A stretch of 7,787 nt of DNA, from assembly GCA_019309685.1 (NCBI GenBank), contig JAFDFT010000488.1, forward strand, positions 1 through 7,787, written 5' to 3'. The notes under the pieces were generated by a model. It did no database searches. It saw nothing but the letters and a program-made list of their open reading frames with translations, and had not been told where the DNA came from. Shown here in pieces: positions 1 through 5,914 of this stretch. How positions within the stretch are numbered: position 1 is the stretch's first letter; each line of letters opens with the position of its first letter. Source of the DNA: Deltaproteobacteria bacterium. Its GTDB lineage: Bacteria; Desulfobacterota; Desulfobacteria; Desulfobacterales; JAABPS01. Both the position numbers and the translations under genes were made by a program.

Positions 1-186
1 TGTAATTATAACCTCACAGTTGACAAAGTTTTTCGACGAATTCTGGATATCCCCTATATCTATTTCCCTAGGAACCTTGTCTTGAGCATGGGGGTTATCC
101 TCTCTGCCAACCATCTGACAAGCGTATTCAGAGAAACAAAATACTGTTAACGAGAAAATAAATAATATTTTTGCAAAGGGGAACAC
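1..186 (-). CDS. Partial gene for a small exported protein, cut at the left window edge
   Basis: An open frame on the minus strand starts at GTG (186-184) and runs off the window after 62 codons. An AGGGA ribosome-binding site (198-194) lies 7 nt upstream, which decides the start. The protein begins MFPFAKILFIFSLTVFCFSE, a typical signal peptide: one Lys near the start, then a hydrophobic run at residues 7-18. Cleavage is plausible after SEYA, just before Cys23, either by signal peptidase I or at a poor lipobox. The exported part (from CQMVGREDNPHAQ) is polar and contains another Cys near residue 57. I do not recognise the family. The protein probably acts in the periplasm or on the outer membrane. 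The signal peptide and ribosome-binding site are seen directly; whether the gene is intact beyond the edge is unknown. Confidence 0.6.
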   Translation of the reverse strand, partial: MFPFAKILFIFSLTVFCFSEYACQMVGREDNPHAQDKVPREIDIGDIQNSSKNFVNCEVIIT

Positions 187-453
187 TTTTTTATCCCTAA
201 AATTATACTCACGCCCTTATTACTCCATCAAAAGTAGATGCAAGTATTATTATGAAATGAAAAGCTTTTCTATGAATGGTGAAATGACCATAAATCTTTT
301 TCAATATACAAAAACGTAAAATTAGAATCAATAAATTTCTAATAAAAATACTATGCCGTGTGAATATATTGCTGATTATACACTCATTTACTTAATGAAT
401 ATATATTCAATGAAAAATATTCTATACATCAACTGCGTTTCGTTTATAAGCTT
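187..453. other. AT-rich intergenic spacer with no supportable gene
   Basis: This stretch is strongly AT-rich and holds only very short open frames without ribosome-binding sites. It contains the ribosome-binding site and presumably the promoter of the minus-strand exported-protein gene that starts at 186. A perfect 14-bp palindrome, TGAATATATATTCA (396-409), could be an operator, but such palindromes also arise by chance in sequence this AT-rich. Nothing else could be supported. Confidence 0.6.
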
Positions 454-481
454 AAAAAAGGGTCAAGTCTGCTCTTGACTC
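454..481 (+). repeat. Left copy of the 28-bp inverted repeat with internal palindrome
   Basis: An A6 tract and GGG lead into the hairpin GTCAAG (462-467), loop TCTGCT, CTTGAC (474-479). Its exact reverse complement lies at 680-707. Confidence 0.85.
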
Positions 482-679
482 TTGTACCCCGCATTTATTG
501 CAATTTGTTTATAACAAATTAGCATAACAACATAATTAAGAGAAACGGATGATTTATAAAGAGGCTGTAGACGATCTGTAAAAAGAGAGGTTAGGGTGTA
601 GTGCTTTTGTTAAAATTATTTGCCTTAGTAGTTGAAGCATTAGAATAAATATATTGGTGATTTGCTATTGATTAAACAT

Positions 680-707
680 GAGTCAAGAGCAGACTTGACC
701 CTTTTTT
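680..707 (-). repeat. Right copy of the 28-bp inverted repeat with internal palindrome
   Basis: Exact reverse complement of 454-481, ending in a run of T. It lies about 145 bp upstream of the molybdopterin oxidoreductase start. Read on the plus strand, the hairpin followed by T7 (702-708) resembles a rho-independent terminator and could insulate the operon from transcription entering from the left. Confidence 0.85.
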
Positions 708-851
708 TGGTCGAACATACTTATGATCTTATTTTCTTTACTTGGTTTACAATCCTGTTTATATGTGAGAATAAGATTGTATTCAAAAATATGTCAGGCC
801 TTTGAAACGAGAAGATCACGGCACACGCCGCATACGTGAAAGGAGAATTTC

Positions 852-2972
852 ATGACCGAAGAACATGCCGACAGTAAGGACAAAATTGTCCATACAGTGT
901 GCAACAGCCATTGCGGGGGAACCTGCGATTTCAATGTGCACGTGAGGGAGGGAAAGATTATTCGAATCGAGTCCGTTCCTGAGGAAGACGGGCGCCCCAG
1001 CATGTGCCTGAGAGGCCATGCCTATCGCCAAAGGGTCTATTCGCCTGACCGGCTTCTCCACCCCCTGAAAAGGACGGGCCCCAGGGGCTCGGGCGAATTT
1101 GCCCGGATTTCATGGGATGAAGCCTTGGATACCGTTGCCGGTGAAATGAAAAGAATCAAAGCCGCCTACGGTAATGCTGCCTTGCTTCACTTCTGCTCCA
1201 TGTGTGATCCGCATTTACTCAATCATGTGTTGGCGTTTCACAGCCTGCTCTGTAATTTTGGCGGATATACCGCTCCCTGGGGTTATATTTCATGCGAAGC
1301 CTATGCGTTTTCCGAAGGCGTGACGTTCGGAAAGTCGAGCAAAATAAGATATTCCGGCCACACACCTGAAGAATATCTTGAGTCGCGGCTGATCATCATG
1401 TGGGGTTGGAACCCGGCCACCACCGAAATGGGGTCGAACATATCACTGTCTCTGGCTCGGGCCAAGGAAAAAGGCACCCGAATCATTGCCGTCGATCCCA
1501 GATACACCGATTCCGCGGCCGTTTTCTCCGATAAATGGATTCCCATAAGACCGGGCACGGATGCAGCTGTCATGCTTGCCATGGCCTATGTGATCATCAA
1601 GGAGAACTTGCAGGACCACGATTTTATCGATCGTTACACGGCCGGGTTTGATAAGTATAAAGATTATGTGCTTGGCGTGGAAGATGGGGTGGAGAAAACA
1701 CCTCAATGGGCAGAGGCTATCAGTGGTGTAGAGGCCGCAACGATCGCCGACCTGGCTCGGGAGTATGCTCGTGAAAAACCAGCTATACTTGGGACCAGCT
1801 TTGGACCCGGACGCACCGCTTTCGGTGAAGAGTATCACCGGATGGCCGAAGCGCTGAAAGCAATCACAGGCAACCTGAAAAGGGAAAACTATGCCCCGAA
1901 AGTCAAGAACTTTGGGCTTCTCCCCCCGTTTCCGTTTCTGCCGAATCAAGTGGAGGAGGGTGCGCCTCCCCGCTGGAACGCGCTTCCTTCCCGGGGACCA
2001 AGCGTGAACTCCAGCGCCCGGGTTAACGTGAGTTCCTTGACGGATGCTATCCTTAAGGGTAAGGCTGGCGGTTATCCGGCTGATTATAAGTTCATGTGGC
2101 TGTCCAACAACAACTACCTGAATCAGCTGGGTAACGTCAACAAAGCGATCGAGGCTTTTAATAAGCTTGAATTTATCCTGGTCACCGAACAGTTCATGAC
2201 AGCGACCGCCAGGTATGCGGATATCATCCTGCCCGTGTGTACGTTCCTGGAACGATGGGACATCATGCCGGCAATGGACGTCTTTAGTACAAAACGCAGT
2301 GATTTTACAATTCTCAACAAGGCTATCGAGCCGTTGGGTGAATCCAAATCACAGTTGGAGATATGTCAGGCCCTGGCATTGAAACTAGGCATTACCGGTT
2401 ATCCGGATCAATCGGATGAGGAATTAGTCAGGAGTATGGCCGAAATGGCTTCTGAAGCAAAGAAAGCGACATCAGAGGCAGCTTCGAAAAAAGAGGACTC
2501 CGTTTCAAAAGAGCCGCAGTTCCGCACGCAATCAGGGAAGATTGAGCTGTGGTCAGGCATCGCGGAAAAGATGAACCACCCCCAGATACCGGCTGTCCCC
2601 AAGTACATTGAGACCTGGGAGAGCTTGAATGATCCCTTGGCCGAAAAATATCCGCTGCAACTGATCACTCCTCATTTCAAGCGGCGCGCACACAGCCAGT
2701 TTGATAATCTGCCGTGGCTCCGCGAGTTACAAGTCCAGGCCATTAGCATCAACTCCCGTGATGCCGAGGCCCGGGGACTAAAAGCGGGAGATATGGTCCG
2801 GGTGTTTAACGACCGGGGAGAAGTTCTTCCCCAGGGGGGATGGTACAGCCCCGACGAGAATGGCATCGACTATGGCGGCTGTGCCAACGTACTGACCAAT
2901 AATGTAATCTCACCAGGTGGCTCTTTTGCCAGCCATACGGCCCTGGTACAAATAGAGAAGGTGGTAGAATGA
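852..2972 (+). CDS. Molybdopterin oxidoreductase, DMSO reductase family, catalytic subunit
   Basis: The 706-aa catalytic subunit would bind a bis-MGD molybdenum or tungsten cofactor and one [4Fe-4S] cluster. The cluster ligands are C17, C21, C25 and C52, followed by RG (54-55). Cofactor-binding landmarks are WGWNP (184-188), DPRYTDSA (215-222) and IRPGTDAA (232-239). TEQFMTATARYADIILPV and FRTQSGKIEL mark the later domains, and the C-terminal MGD-binding domain starts near YPLQLITPH. The metal ligand is probably S147 or C148 in GYISCEA; the sequence alone does not decide. The start is ATG with AGGAG at 841-845. No twin-arginine signal is present, so the enzyme is probably cytoplasmic. Three segments are atypical: GNLKREN (340-346) where relatives usually have GNxGxxGG, an Ala/Ser/Lys-rich linker (about 534-556), and roughly 20 residues missing between NDRGE and LPQGGW. 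The stop overlaps the next gene. The substrate is unknown; relatives act on S-oxides, N-oxides, polysulfide or aromatic hydroxyls. Confidence 0.93.
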   Translation: MTEEHADSKDKIVHTVCNSHCGGTCDFNVHVREGKIIRIESVPEEDGRPSMCLRGHAYRQRVYSPDRLLHPLKRTGPRGSGEFARISWDEALDTVAGEMKRIKAAYGNAALLHFCSMCDPHLLNHVLAFHSLLCNFGGYTAPWGYISCEAYAFSEGVTFGKSSKIRYSGHTPEEYLESRLIIMWGWNPATTEMGSNISLSLARAKEKGTRIIAVDPRYTDSAAVFSDKWIPIRPGTDAAVMLAMAYVIIKENLQDHDFIDRYTAGFDKYKDYVLGVEDGVEKTPQWAEAISGVEAATIADLAREYAREKPAILGTSFGPGRTAFGEEYHRMAEALKAITGNLKRENYAPKVKNFGLLPPFPFLPNQVEEGAPPRWNALPSRGPSVNSSARVNVSSLTDAILKGKAGGYPADYKFMWLSNNNYLNQLGNVNKAIEAFNKLEFILVTEQFMTATARYADIILPVCTFLERWDIMPAMDVFSTKRSDFTILNKAIEPLGESKSQLEICQALALKLGITGYPDQSDEELVRSMAEMASEAKKATSEAASKKEDSVSKEPQFRTQSGKIELWSGIAEKMNHPQIPAVPKYIETWESLNDPLAEKYPLQLITPHFKRRAHSQFDNLPWLRELQVQAISINSRDAEARGLKAGDMVRVFNDRGEVLPQGGWYSPDENGIDYGGCANVLTNNVISPGGSFASHTALVQIEKVVE

Positions 2973-3520
2973 TGCAATATGGCATGTATATCGATCAAAA
3001 CCGTTGTACAGGTTGTTTCGCCTGTGTTGTGGCTTGCAAGGATTGGCACGATGTACCGGCCGGACCGGTGAGCTGGATCCGCATAAAGACCATAGAAAAG
3101 GGCACGTATCCCAATCTGTTTGCGGCATTTTTACCGACAGCCTGCTACCACTGCAAAACACCAGCCTGCGTTTCCGCCTGCCCCGTGGAAGCAGTTACCA
3201 AGCGGGATGAGGATGGCATCGTCACCGTTGATCAGGACGCCTGCCTGGGAAAAACCGAATGCGGTGAGTGCCTGGAAGCGTGCTCTTACGACGCGCCGCA
3301 GTTTGAAACCGGAGATGATGCCAAAATGCAAAAGTGCGATTTTTGCATCGACAGGTGGGCTGAGGGCAAAAAACCCGTATGCGTTATGTCCTGTCCAATG
3401 CAAGCGCTGGACGCAGGCCCACTGGATGAATTAAAGAAAAAGTGGGGCAGTGTCAGGGAAACGGAGGGATTTACATATGATGAAACCCTTGCACCTTCCA
3501 TTCTTTATAAACCCAAATAA
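2969..3520 (+). CDS. Four-cluster 4Fe-4S ferredoxin subunit (DmsB/NrfC/PsrB-like)
   Basis: The 183-aa electron-transfer partner starts inside the stop of the catalytic gene (ATGA overlap), so the two are translationally coupled and form one enzyme. Two start codons are adjacent (2969 and 2972), and either could be used. The four cysteine groups match the family: C13/C16/C19/C23; C59/C62/C67/C71; C92/C98/C101/C105; and C123/C126/C138/C142. They should carry four [4Fe-4S] clusters relaying electrons to or from the molybdenum site. The third group is unusual: three residues (KTE) are inserted after CLG, giving C-x5-C-x2-C-x3-C, and Ser rather than Pro follows C105. There is no signal peptide, no C-terminal transmembrane segment, and no DmsC/NrfD-type anchor gene downstream. 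The redox partner is therefore probably soluble. Length is normal to slightly short for the family. Confidence 0.93.
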   Translation: MMQYGMYIDQNRCTGCFACVVACKDWHDVPAGPVSWIRIKTIEKGTYPNLFAAFLPTACYHCKTPACVSACPVEAVTKRDEDGIVTVDQDACLGKTECGECLEACSYDAPQFETGDDAKMQKCDFCIDRWAEGKKPVCVMSCPMQALDAGPLDELKKKWGSVRETEGFTYDETLAPSILYKPK

Positions 3521-3577
3521 AATCCTTACAATCCTTAATGGGATGAAGGGATTTAGGGATCGTAGTGTCCTTGCTAA

Positions 3578-3652
3578 ACGTATTCTTCATCTAAGTTGAA
3601 AAGGAAGACAAAAAAGAGCAGTAAAAGGAAGGTTGCAGCAGTTATTGAATGA
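3578..3652 (+). pseudogene. Decayed 3' tail of an unidentified gene, copy A
   Basis: An open frame between stops reads ...SKLKRKTKKSSKRKVAAVIE and ends at TGA (3650-3652), with no start codon. The nucleotides 3593-3656 match 5717-5780 at about 48 of 64 positions, in the same frame and with the same terminal IE-stop. The shared peptide pattern is KLKR-x-TKKS followed by a basic stretch. This looks like the last codons of two related genes whose bodies are gone. A basic C-terminal tail beside palindromic repeats would suit a transposase, but that identity is only an inference. Confidence 0.4.
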
Positions 3653-3656
3653 GAAG

Positions 3657-3693
3657 CCTTGACTCACCTTTTTTTAAGTCCAATTAGTCAAGG
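3657..3693. repeat. Hairpin repeat CCTTGACT...AGTCAAGG
   Basis: An 8-bp perfect inverted repeat (3657-3664 and 3686-3693) encloses a 21-nt loop that contains a T7 run. It is followed at once by GACGTCCCC, containing the palindrome GGACGTCC. It lies 137 bp after the ferredoxin stop and just after gene tail A. It could act as a weak terminator between the converging operon and antitoxin gene, or be the terminal repeat of a lost mobile element. Confidence 0.5.
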
Positions 3694-3719
3694 ACGTCCC
3701 CAAAGTCCCCACAACCAGG

Positions 3720-4028
3720 TTAAGCAATGGCTTTTGCAATACCTTCTTTATTCGCTCCCATTGCAATGAGGGATTTAACCAGAAGGTCTACGGACACGCT
3801 GGGATCACCTTTTTCCATTTTTGCGACCCTTGACTGACTGGACTTTAACATCTTGGCTAATTGAGCTTGTGTTAATTTGCTTTGCTTGCGGTGTCTTATC
3901 AGAGCCTGGCTCAGCGACAGTTTGAGTTCAATATATTCCAGTTCTTCAGAGCTTAATCCAAGAAGCTCCCCGACTGAACCAACTTTATACCCTTTTACTT
4001 CTAATGCTTTCTTTTTTTTCTTATCCAT
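3720..4028 (-). CDS. XRE-family helix-turn-helix antitoxin (HigA-like)
   Basis: The 102-aa protein is the DNA-binding antitoxin of a type II toxin-antitoxin pair. It would neutralise a RelE/HigB-like toxin and repress its own promoter. The N-terminal part (KGYKVGSVGELLGLS, then ELEYIELKLSLSQAL) is typical of this antitoxin group. The helix-turn-helix covers about residues 43-95, with LTQAQLAKMLKSSQSRVAKM as its core and GDPSVSVDLLVKSLIAMGA after it. I chose the ATG at 4028 because the upstream toxin frame ends in TAA at 4023-4021, overlapping it, the usual toxin-first arrangement. A GGGAAGAG sequence serves as ribosome-binding site. The frame is open further upstream, to a TTG at 4127, but that stretch is toxin coding sequence in another frame. 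The gene appears intact although its toxin is not. Confidence 0.85.
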   Translation of the reverse strand: MDKKKKKALEVKGYKVGSVGELLGLSSEELEYIELKLSLSQALIRHRKQSKLTQAQLAKMLKSSQSRVAKMEKGDPSVSVDLLVKSLIAMGANKEGIAKAIA

Positions 4029-4276
4029 TTTTCTCTTCCCATTCTTTGACATCTGCTTCATAATGTTTAATTCTTTGTTTGCAAACATCAATAATTGATT
4101 TTGGGGTTTTGTTTGTCTTTTTTCCAAAAACCTCCAGAATTAAAATTGTGAATTTGGCGCAGAAGATACCCAGCTTCAATTCTAGCGTTTAAAGAGAACG
4201 GTGGACTTGTTATTTCACCTTTCAGCCACACAAGCGGTTTGTCGTTTGCGACCAATAATATATCATATTTGACATA
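4021..4276 (-). pseudogene. RelE/HigB-like toxin gene with an internal deletion and frameshift
   Basis: Two frames together spell the ends of one toxin. The upstream frame (about 4255-4151) reads NDKPLVWLKGEITSPPFSLN and ARIEAGYLLRQI. The downstream frame (about 4149-4021) reads ILILEVFGKKTNKTPKSIID, then VCKQRIKHYEADVKEWEEKN and a final Gly. These match the N- and C-terminal parts of the toxin family normally found just before this antitoxin type. The middle, which in relatives has the CHELR and TWRIxYR segments needed for the RelE-like fold, is absent. About 76 codons remain where the family has roughly 115-125, so about 45-50 are lost, and the frame changes at the junction near 4150. Read from the 5' part, translation ends at a TGA (4090-4088). 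No good start codon is visible; a TTG lies at 4255. The toxin should be inactive. Confidence 0.8.
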
Positions 4277-4283
4277 TTATCAA
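4255..4283 (-). promoter_or_regulatory. Candidate sigma-70 promoter of the toxin-antitoxin remnant
   Basis: On the minus strand TTGATA (4283-4278) and TATTAT (4260-4255) are separated by exactly 17 nt; each matches the consensus at five of six bases. The arms ATAATAT (4280-4274) and ATATTAT (4261-4255) form an inverted repeat overlapping both boxes, as expected for an operator bound by an autoregulating antitoxin. Against this, the region is very AT-rich, and a start near 4248 would leave almost no leader for the toxin. Confidence 0.38.
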
Positions 4284-4506
4284 ATTGTTTTTTGATGAAA
4301 TCGGAAGATTTATATAATGATAAGTTAAATGGGTGTGATAAAGGATAATTAAAATCTTAACTATGCGGTTTTTAGATAAAAACGAGTCGATTAAGGCTTA
4401 AAATCAGCATCTTTTTAAACCTTATTTCTAAGATATCAACAAGTTACTGTGGCCCGACCCCGAAGCCCCGAATCCAGTATCTTTCTACAATTGTTCGGGC
4501 GATAAT

Positions 4507-5313
4507 TTATAGAAATGTTTGCGGCTCTCTACGGGCTTGAAAGTTTCTGCTCACCCAATTGGCGATCTTATTAATCATCGGATCGTCCACCACCCGTGCT
4601 CCGGTCGGGCAGTTTTTAACGCAGGCGTTACACAGAATACAGGCCATGTTGTCCGTCTTTACGGTGTCTTCGATGGTGATGGCCCCCACGGGGCAGAGCA
4701 GCGCGCAGTCGCCACACAAGGTGCAATCCTCATCTTTCGTTACCGCAGACCTGTCTGCCAGCCCACTTCTATCGATCTCCCTGTAAGGTTTGTTACCCGG
4801 CGGTTTGATCAAAGACGCCTCGTTAATCGAATCCAACCCGTTCATCTTGGCGCGTATCTGTGCCCCAAACTCCTGGGCCGCCTTTAAATCATCAGCATCC
4901 GGCCGTCCGATTGCCAAAGGTCTGTCCTCGTTGGCAAAGGAATGCTCCCCGATAAAGGCTCCGCAGGCTATGGGCAAATAACCCAACTCTTTGGCGAAAT
5001 CGTGAAACTCCAGCAATGCATCGTCGAAGTTTCTGTTGCCATACACCACGACAATGACCGCCGGTGTTTTATCGGCCTTGAGTTGGCTCAATCTGGGAAT
5101 GGCCGTCGTGGGAACTCTTCCCTCATAAACCGGCACGCCTAGCAGTATCAGTTCATCCCTTATTTCAGTCGGCGCTTGTGTCTCTGCCTGCGGTAGTGTC
5201 AAGTCGATGTGCTCTACGTTCGCGGCACCCAAACCCTCGGTAACCGCTTTGAGGATTTGTCTGGTTGTTCCTGTTGGTGAAAAATATGCAAGTTTTACAA
5301 TTTCAAAATCCAC
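4507..5313 (-). CDS. Flavodoxin-ferredoxin fusion (EFR1-family ferrodoxin)
   Basis: The 268-aa soluble electron carrier joins an N-terminal flavodoxin-like domain to a C-terminal 2x[4Fe-4S] domain. The FMN phosphate loop is SPTGTT (12-17), and a second flavin-contacting loop is probably VVYGNRNFDDALLEF. Ferredoxin cysteines are C197/C200/C203/C207 and C225/C228/C231/C235, each ending in Cys-Pro, as in bacterial low-potential ferredoxins. No signal peptide or membrane segment is present. The start is GTG, chosen because AAGGAG lies 7 nt upstream. The protein would link two-electron flavin chemistry with one-electron Fe-S transfer in the cytoplasm. It stands alone on the opposite strand to the molybdoenzyme, so a partnership with that enzyme is speculative. 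A GCCCGA/TCGGGC inverted repeat (4452-4500) lies just after its stop but lacks a T-run. Confidence 0.9.
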   Translation of the reverse strand: MDFEIVKLAYFSPTGTTRQILKAVTEGLGAANVEHIDLTLPQAETQAPTEIRDELILLGVPVYEGRVPTTAIPRLSQLKADKTPAVIVVVYGNRNFDDALLEFHDFAKELGYLPIACGAFIGEHSFANEDRPLAIGRPDADDLKAAQEFGAQIRAKMNGLDSINEASLIKPPGNKPYREIDRSGLADRSAVTKDEDCTLCGDCALLCPVGAITIEDTVKTDNMACILCNACVKNCPTGARVVDDPMINKIANWVSRNFQARREPQTFL

Positions 5314-5692
5314 GTATATGCTCCTTATCCTTAATTATGCGGAAAGCACCGCGATTTTCGTGATTCACGTTCTCTGGTTCCGTTTTTATCCTTTCCTTAT
5401 ACCTTAATTGAGCGAAAGTTGAGGGTGCTCCAGCTTTCCCGGCGACGGGATCTACGCTTCGCTCCGACAAAGCATCAAGGGTGAAGCCGTAATAATCTAC
5501 TGCGAATCCTTGATAACGCAGAAGATGGGGTATCATCGGCTTTCCCAAGGGTAAATAAAATGAAAATATAAATGATATTTATACCTCATCTATAGAAGAT
5601 ATATAAAAACATGAATAAACCGAGTTATACTCTTAATCCCTATATAATTAGTAAAAGTTTTTCATTTTATTTACGCTCATTTGAGGTTATAG
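5314..5692. other. Spacer with one doubtful minus-strand open frame
   Basis: The part next to the flavodoxin-ferredoxin gene must hold its promoter; I could not pick boxes with confidence. Positions 5405-5550 are clearly richer in GC than the flanks. A minus-strand frame there (5548-5303, TTG start, 81 codons, includes GFAVDYYGFTLDALSERS) overlaps the next gene's start by 11 bp. It has no ribosome-binding site, resembles no family I know, and ends in a low-quality basic stretch. It could be a fragment of an older gene or a dispersed repeat. Positions 5551-5692 are AT-rich with nothing recognisable. Confidence 0.4.
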
Positions 5693-5776
5693 TTTCAAAC
5701 GTGGCCACCATACCATAAGTTGAAAAGGAACACAAAAAAGAGTATATACAAGAAATATTACAAATTTATTGAATGA
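5693..5776 (+). pseudogene. Decayed 3' tail of an unidentified gene, copy B
   Basis: An open stretch without a start reads FQTWPPYHKLKRNTKKSIYK, then KYYKFIE and TGA (5774-5776). It shares about 48 of 64 bases (5717-5780) with copy A at 3593-3656, including the same stop position. Identity is highest at the two ends and lowest in the middle. The upstream WPPYH segment has no counterpart in copy A. The parental gene family is not recognised. Confidence 0.4.
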
Positions 5777-5826
5777 GAAGGGGCTGAGGTCAAATAGAAT
5801 AAATGGGATTAAACATTGTAATTTGA

Positions 5827-5898
5827 TTTCATCAAACAAATACCGAAGATGAGCAACTGGCGATAGATGTTGCCAACGCAATGATCGCCGACGTCTAA
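5827..5898 (+). pseudogene. Possible 23-codon C-terminal relic before the Nudix gene
   Basis: Between two in-frame stops lie 23 codons ending TEDEQLAIDVANAMIADV and TAA. The helix-like peptide and the rise in GC from about 5842 onward look like real coding sequence, but there is no start. It may be the end of a gene that once preceded the Nudix gene, whose ATG lies 16 nt after this stop. The evidence is thin. Confidence 0.22.
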
Positions 5899-5914
5899 AC
5901 AGAAAATGTGACAT

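Larger units (their letters stand above)
454..707. mobile_element. MITE-like element bounded by perfect 28-bp inverted repeats
   Basis: Positions 454-481 and 680-707 are exact reverse complements of each other over 28 bp. Each repeat starts with an A6/T6 tract, then GGG, and contains its own palindrome GTCAAG-N6-CTTGAC. The 198 bp between them are AT-rich and hold no open frame beyond about ten codons, so the element cannot encode its own transposase. This structure fits a miniature inverted-repeat element or a paired REP (BIME-like) unit mobilised in trans. No clear target-site duplication flanks it. A related palindrome recurs at 7647-7664. As RNA the whole could fold into one long cruciform. 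The repeats are seen directly; mobility is inferred. Confidence 0.6.

Noticed and set aside
549..581. Ten-codon open frame inside the inverted-repeat element
   Set aside because: Too short, with only a weak ribosome-binding-like sequence; expected by chance.
746..775. TTTACA plus a downstream box as promoter of the molybdoenzyme operon
   Set aside because: No -10 box at 16-18 nt matches the consensus acceptably. The operon promoter lies probably within 708-840 but cannot be placed.
1443..1949. 168-codon minus-strand open frame inside the molybdoenzyme gene
   Set aside because: It is an antisense shadow of a well-supported coding sequence and shows no protein motif.
4021..4127. Longer antitoxin with a TTG start at 4127
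   Set aside because: The extra 33 codons are the toxin's C-terminal coding sequence read in another frame. The ATG at 4028 overlaps the toxin stop as is usual for this pair.
4452..4500. GCCCGA...TCGGGC inverted repeat as terminator of the flavodoxin-ferredoxin gene
   Set aside because: The stem is only 6 bp with a long loop, several alternative pairings exist, and no T-run follows on the minus strand.
5303..5548. 81-codon minus-strand open frame upstream of the flavodoxin-ferredoxin gene
   Set aside because: TTG start without a ribosome-binding site, no recognisable motif, and overlap with the following gene's start. Described only as part of the spacer.
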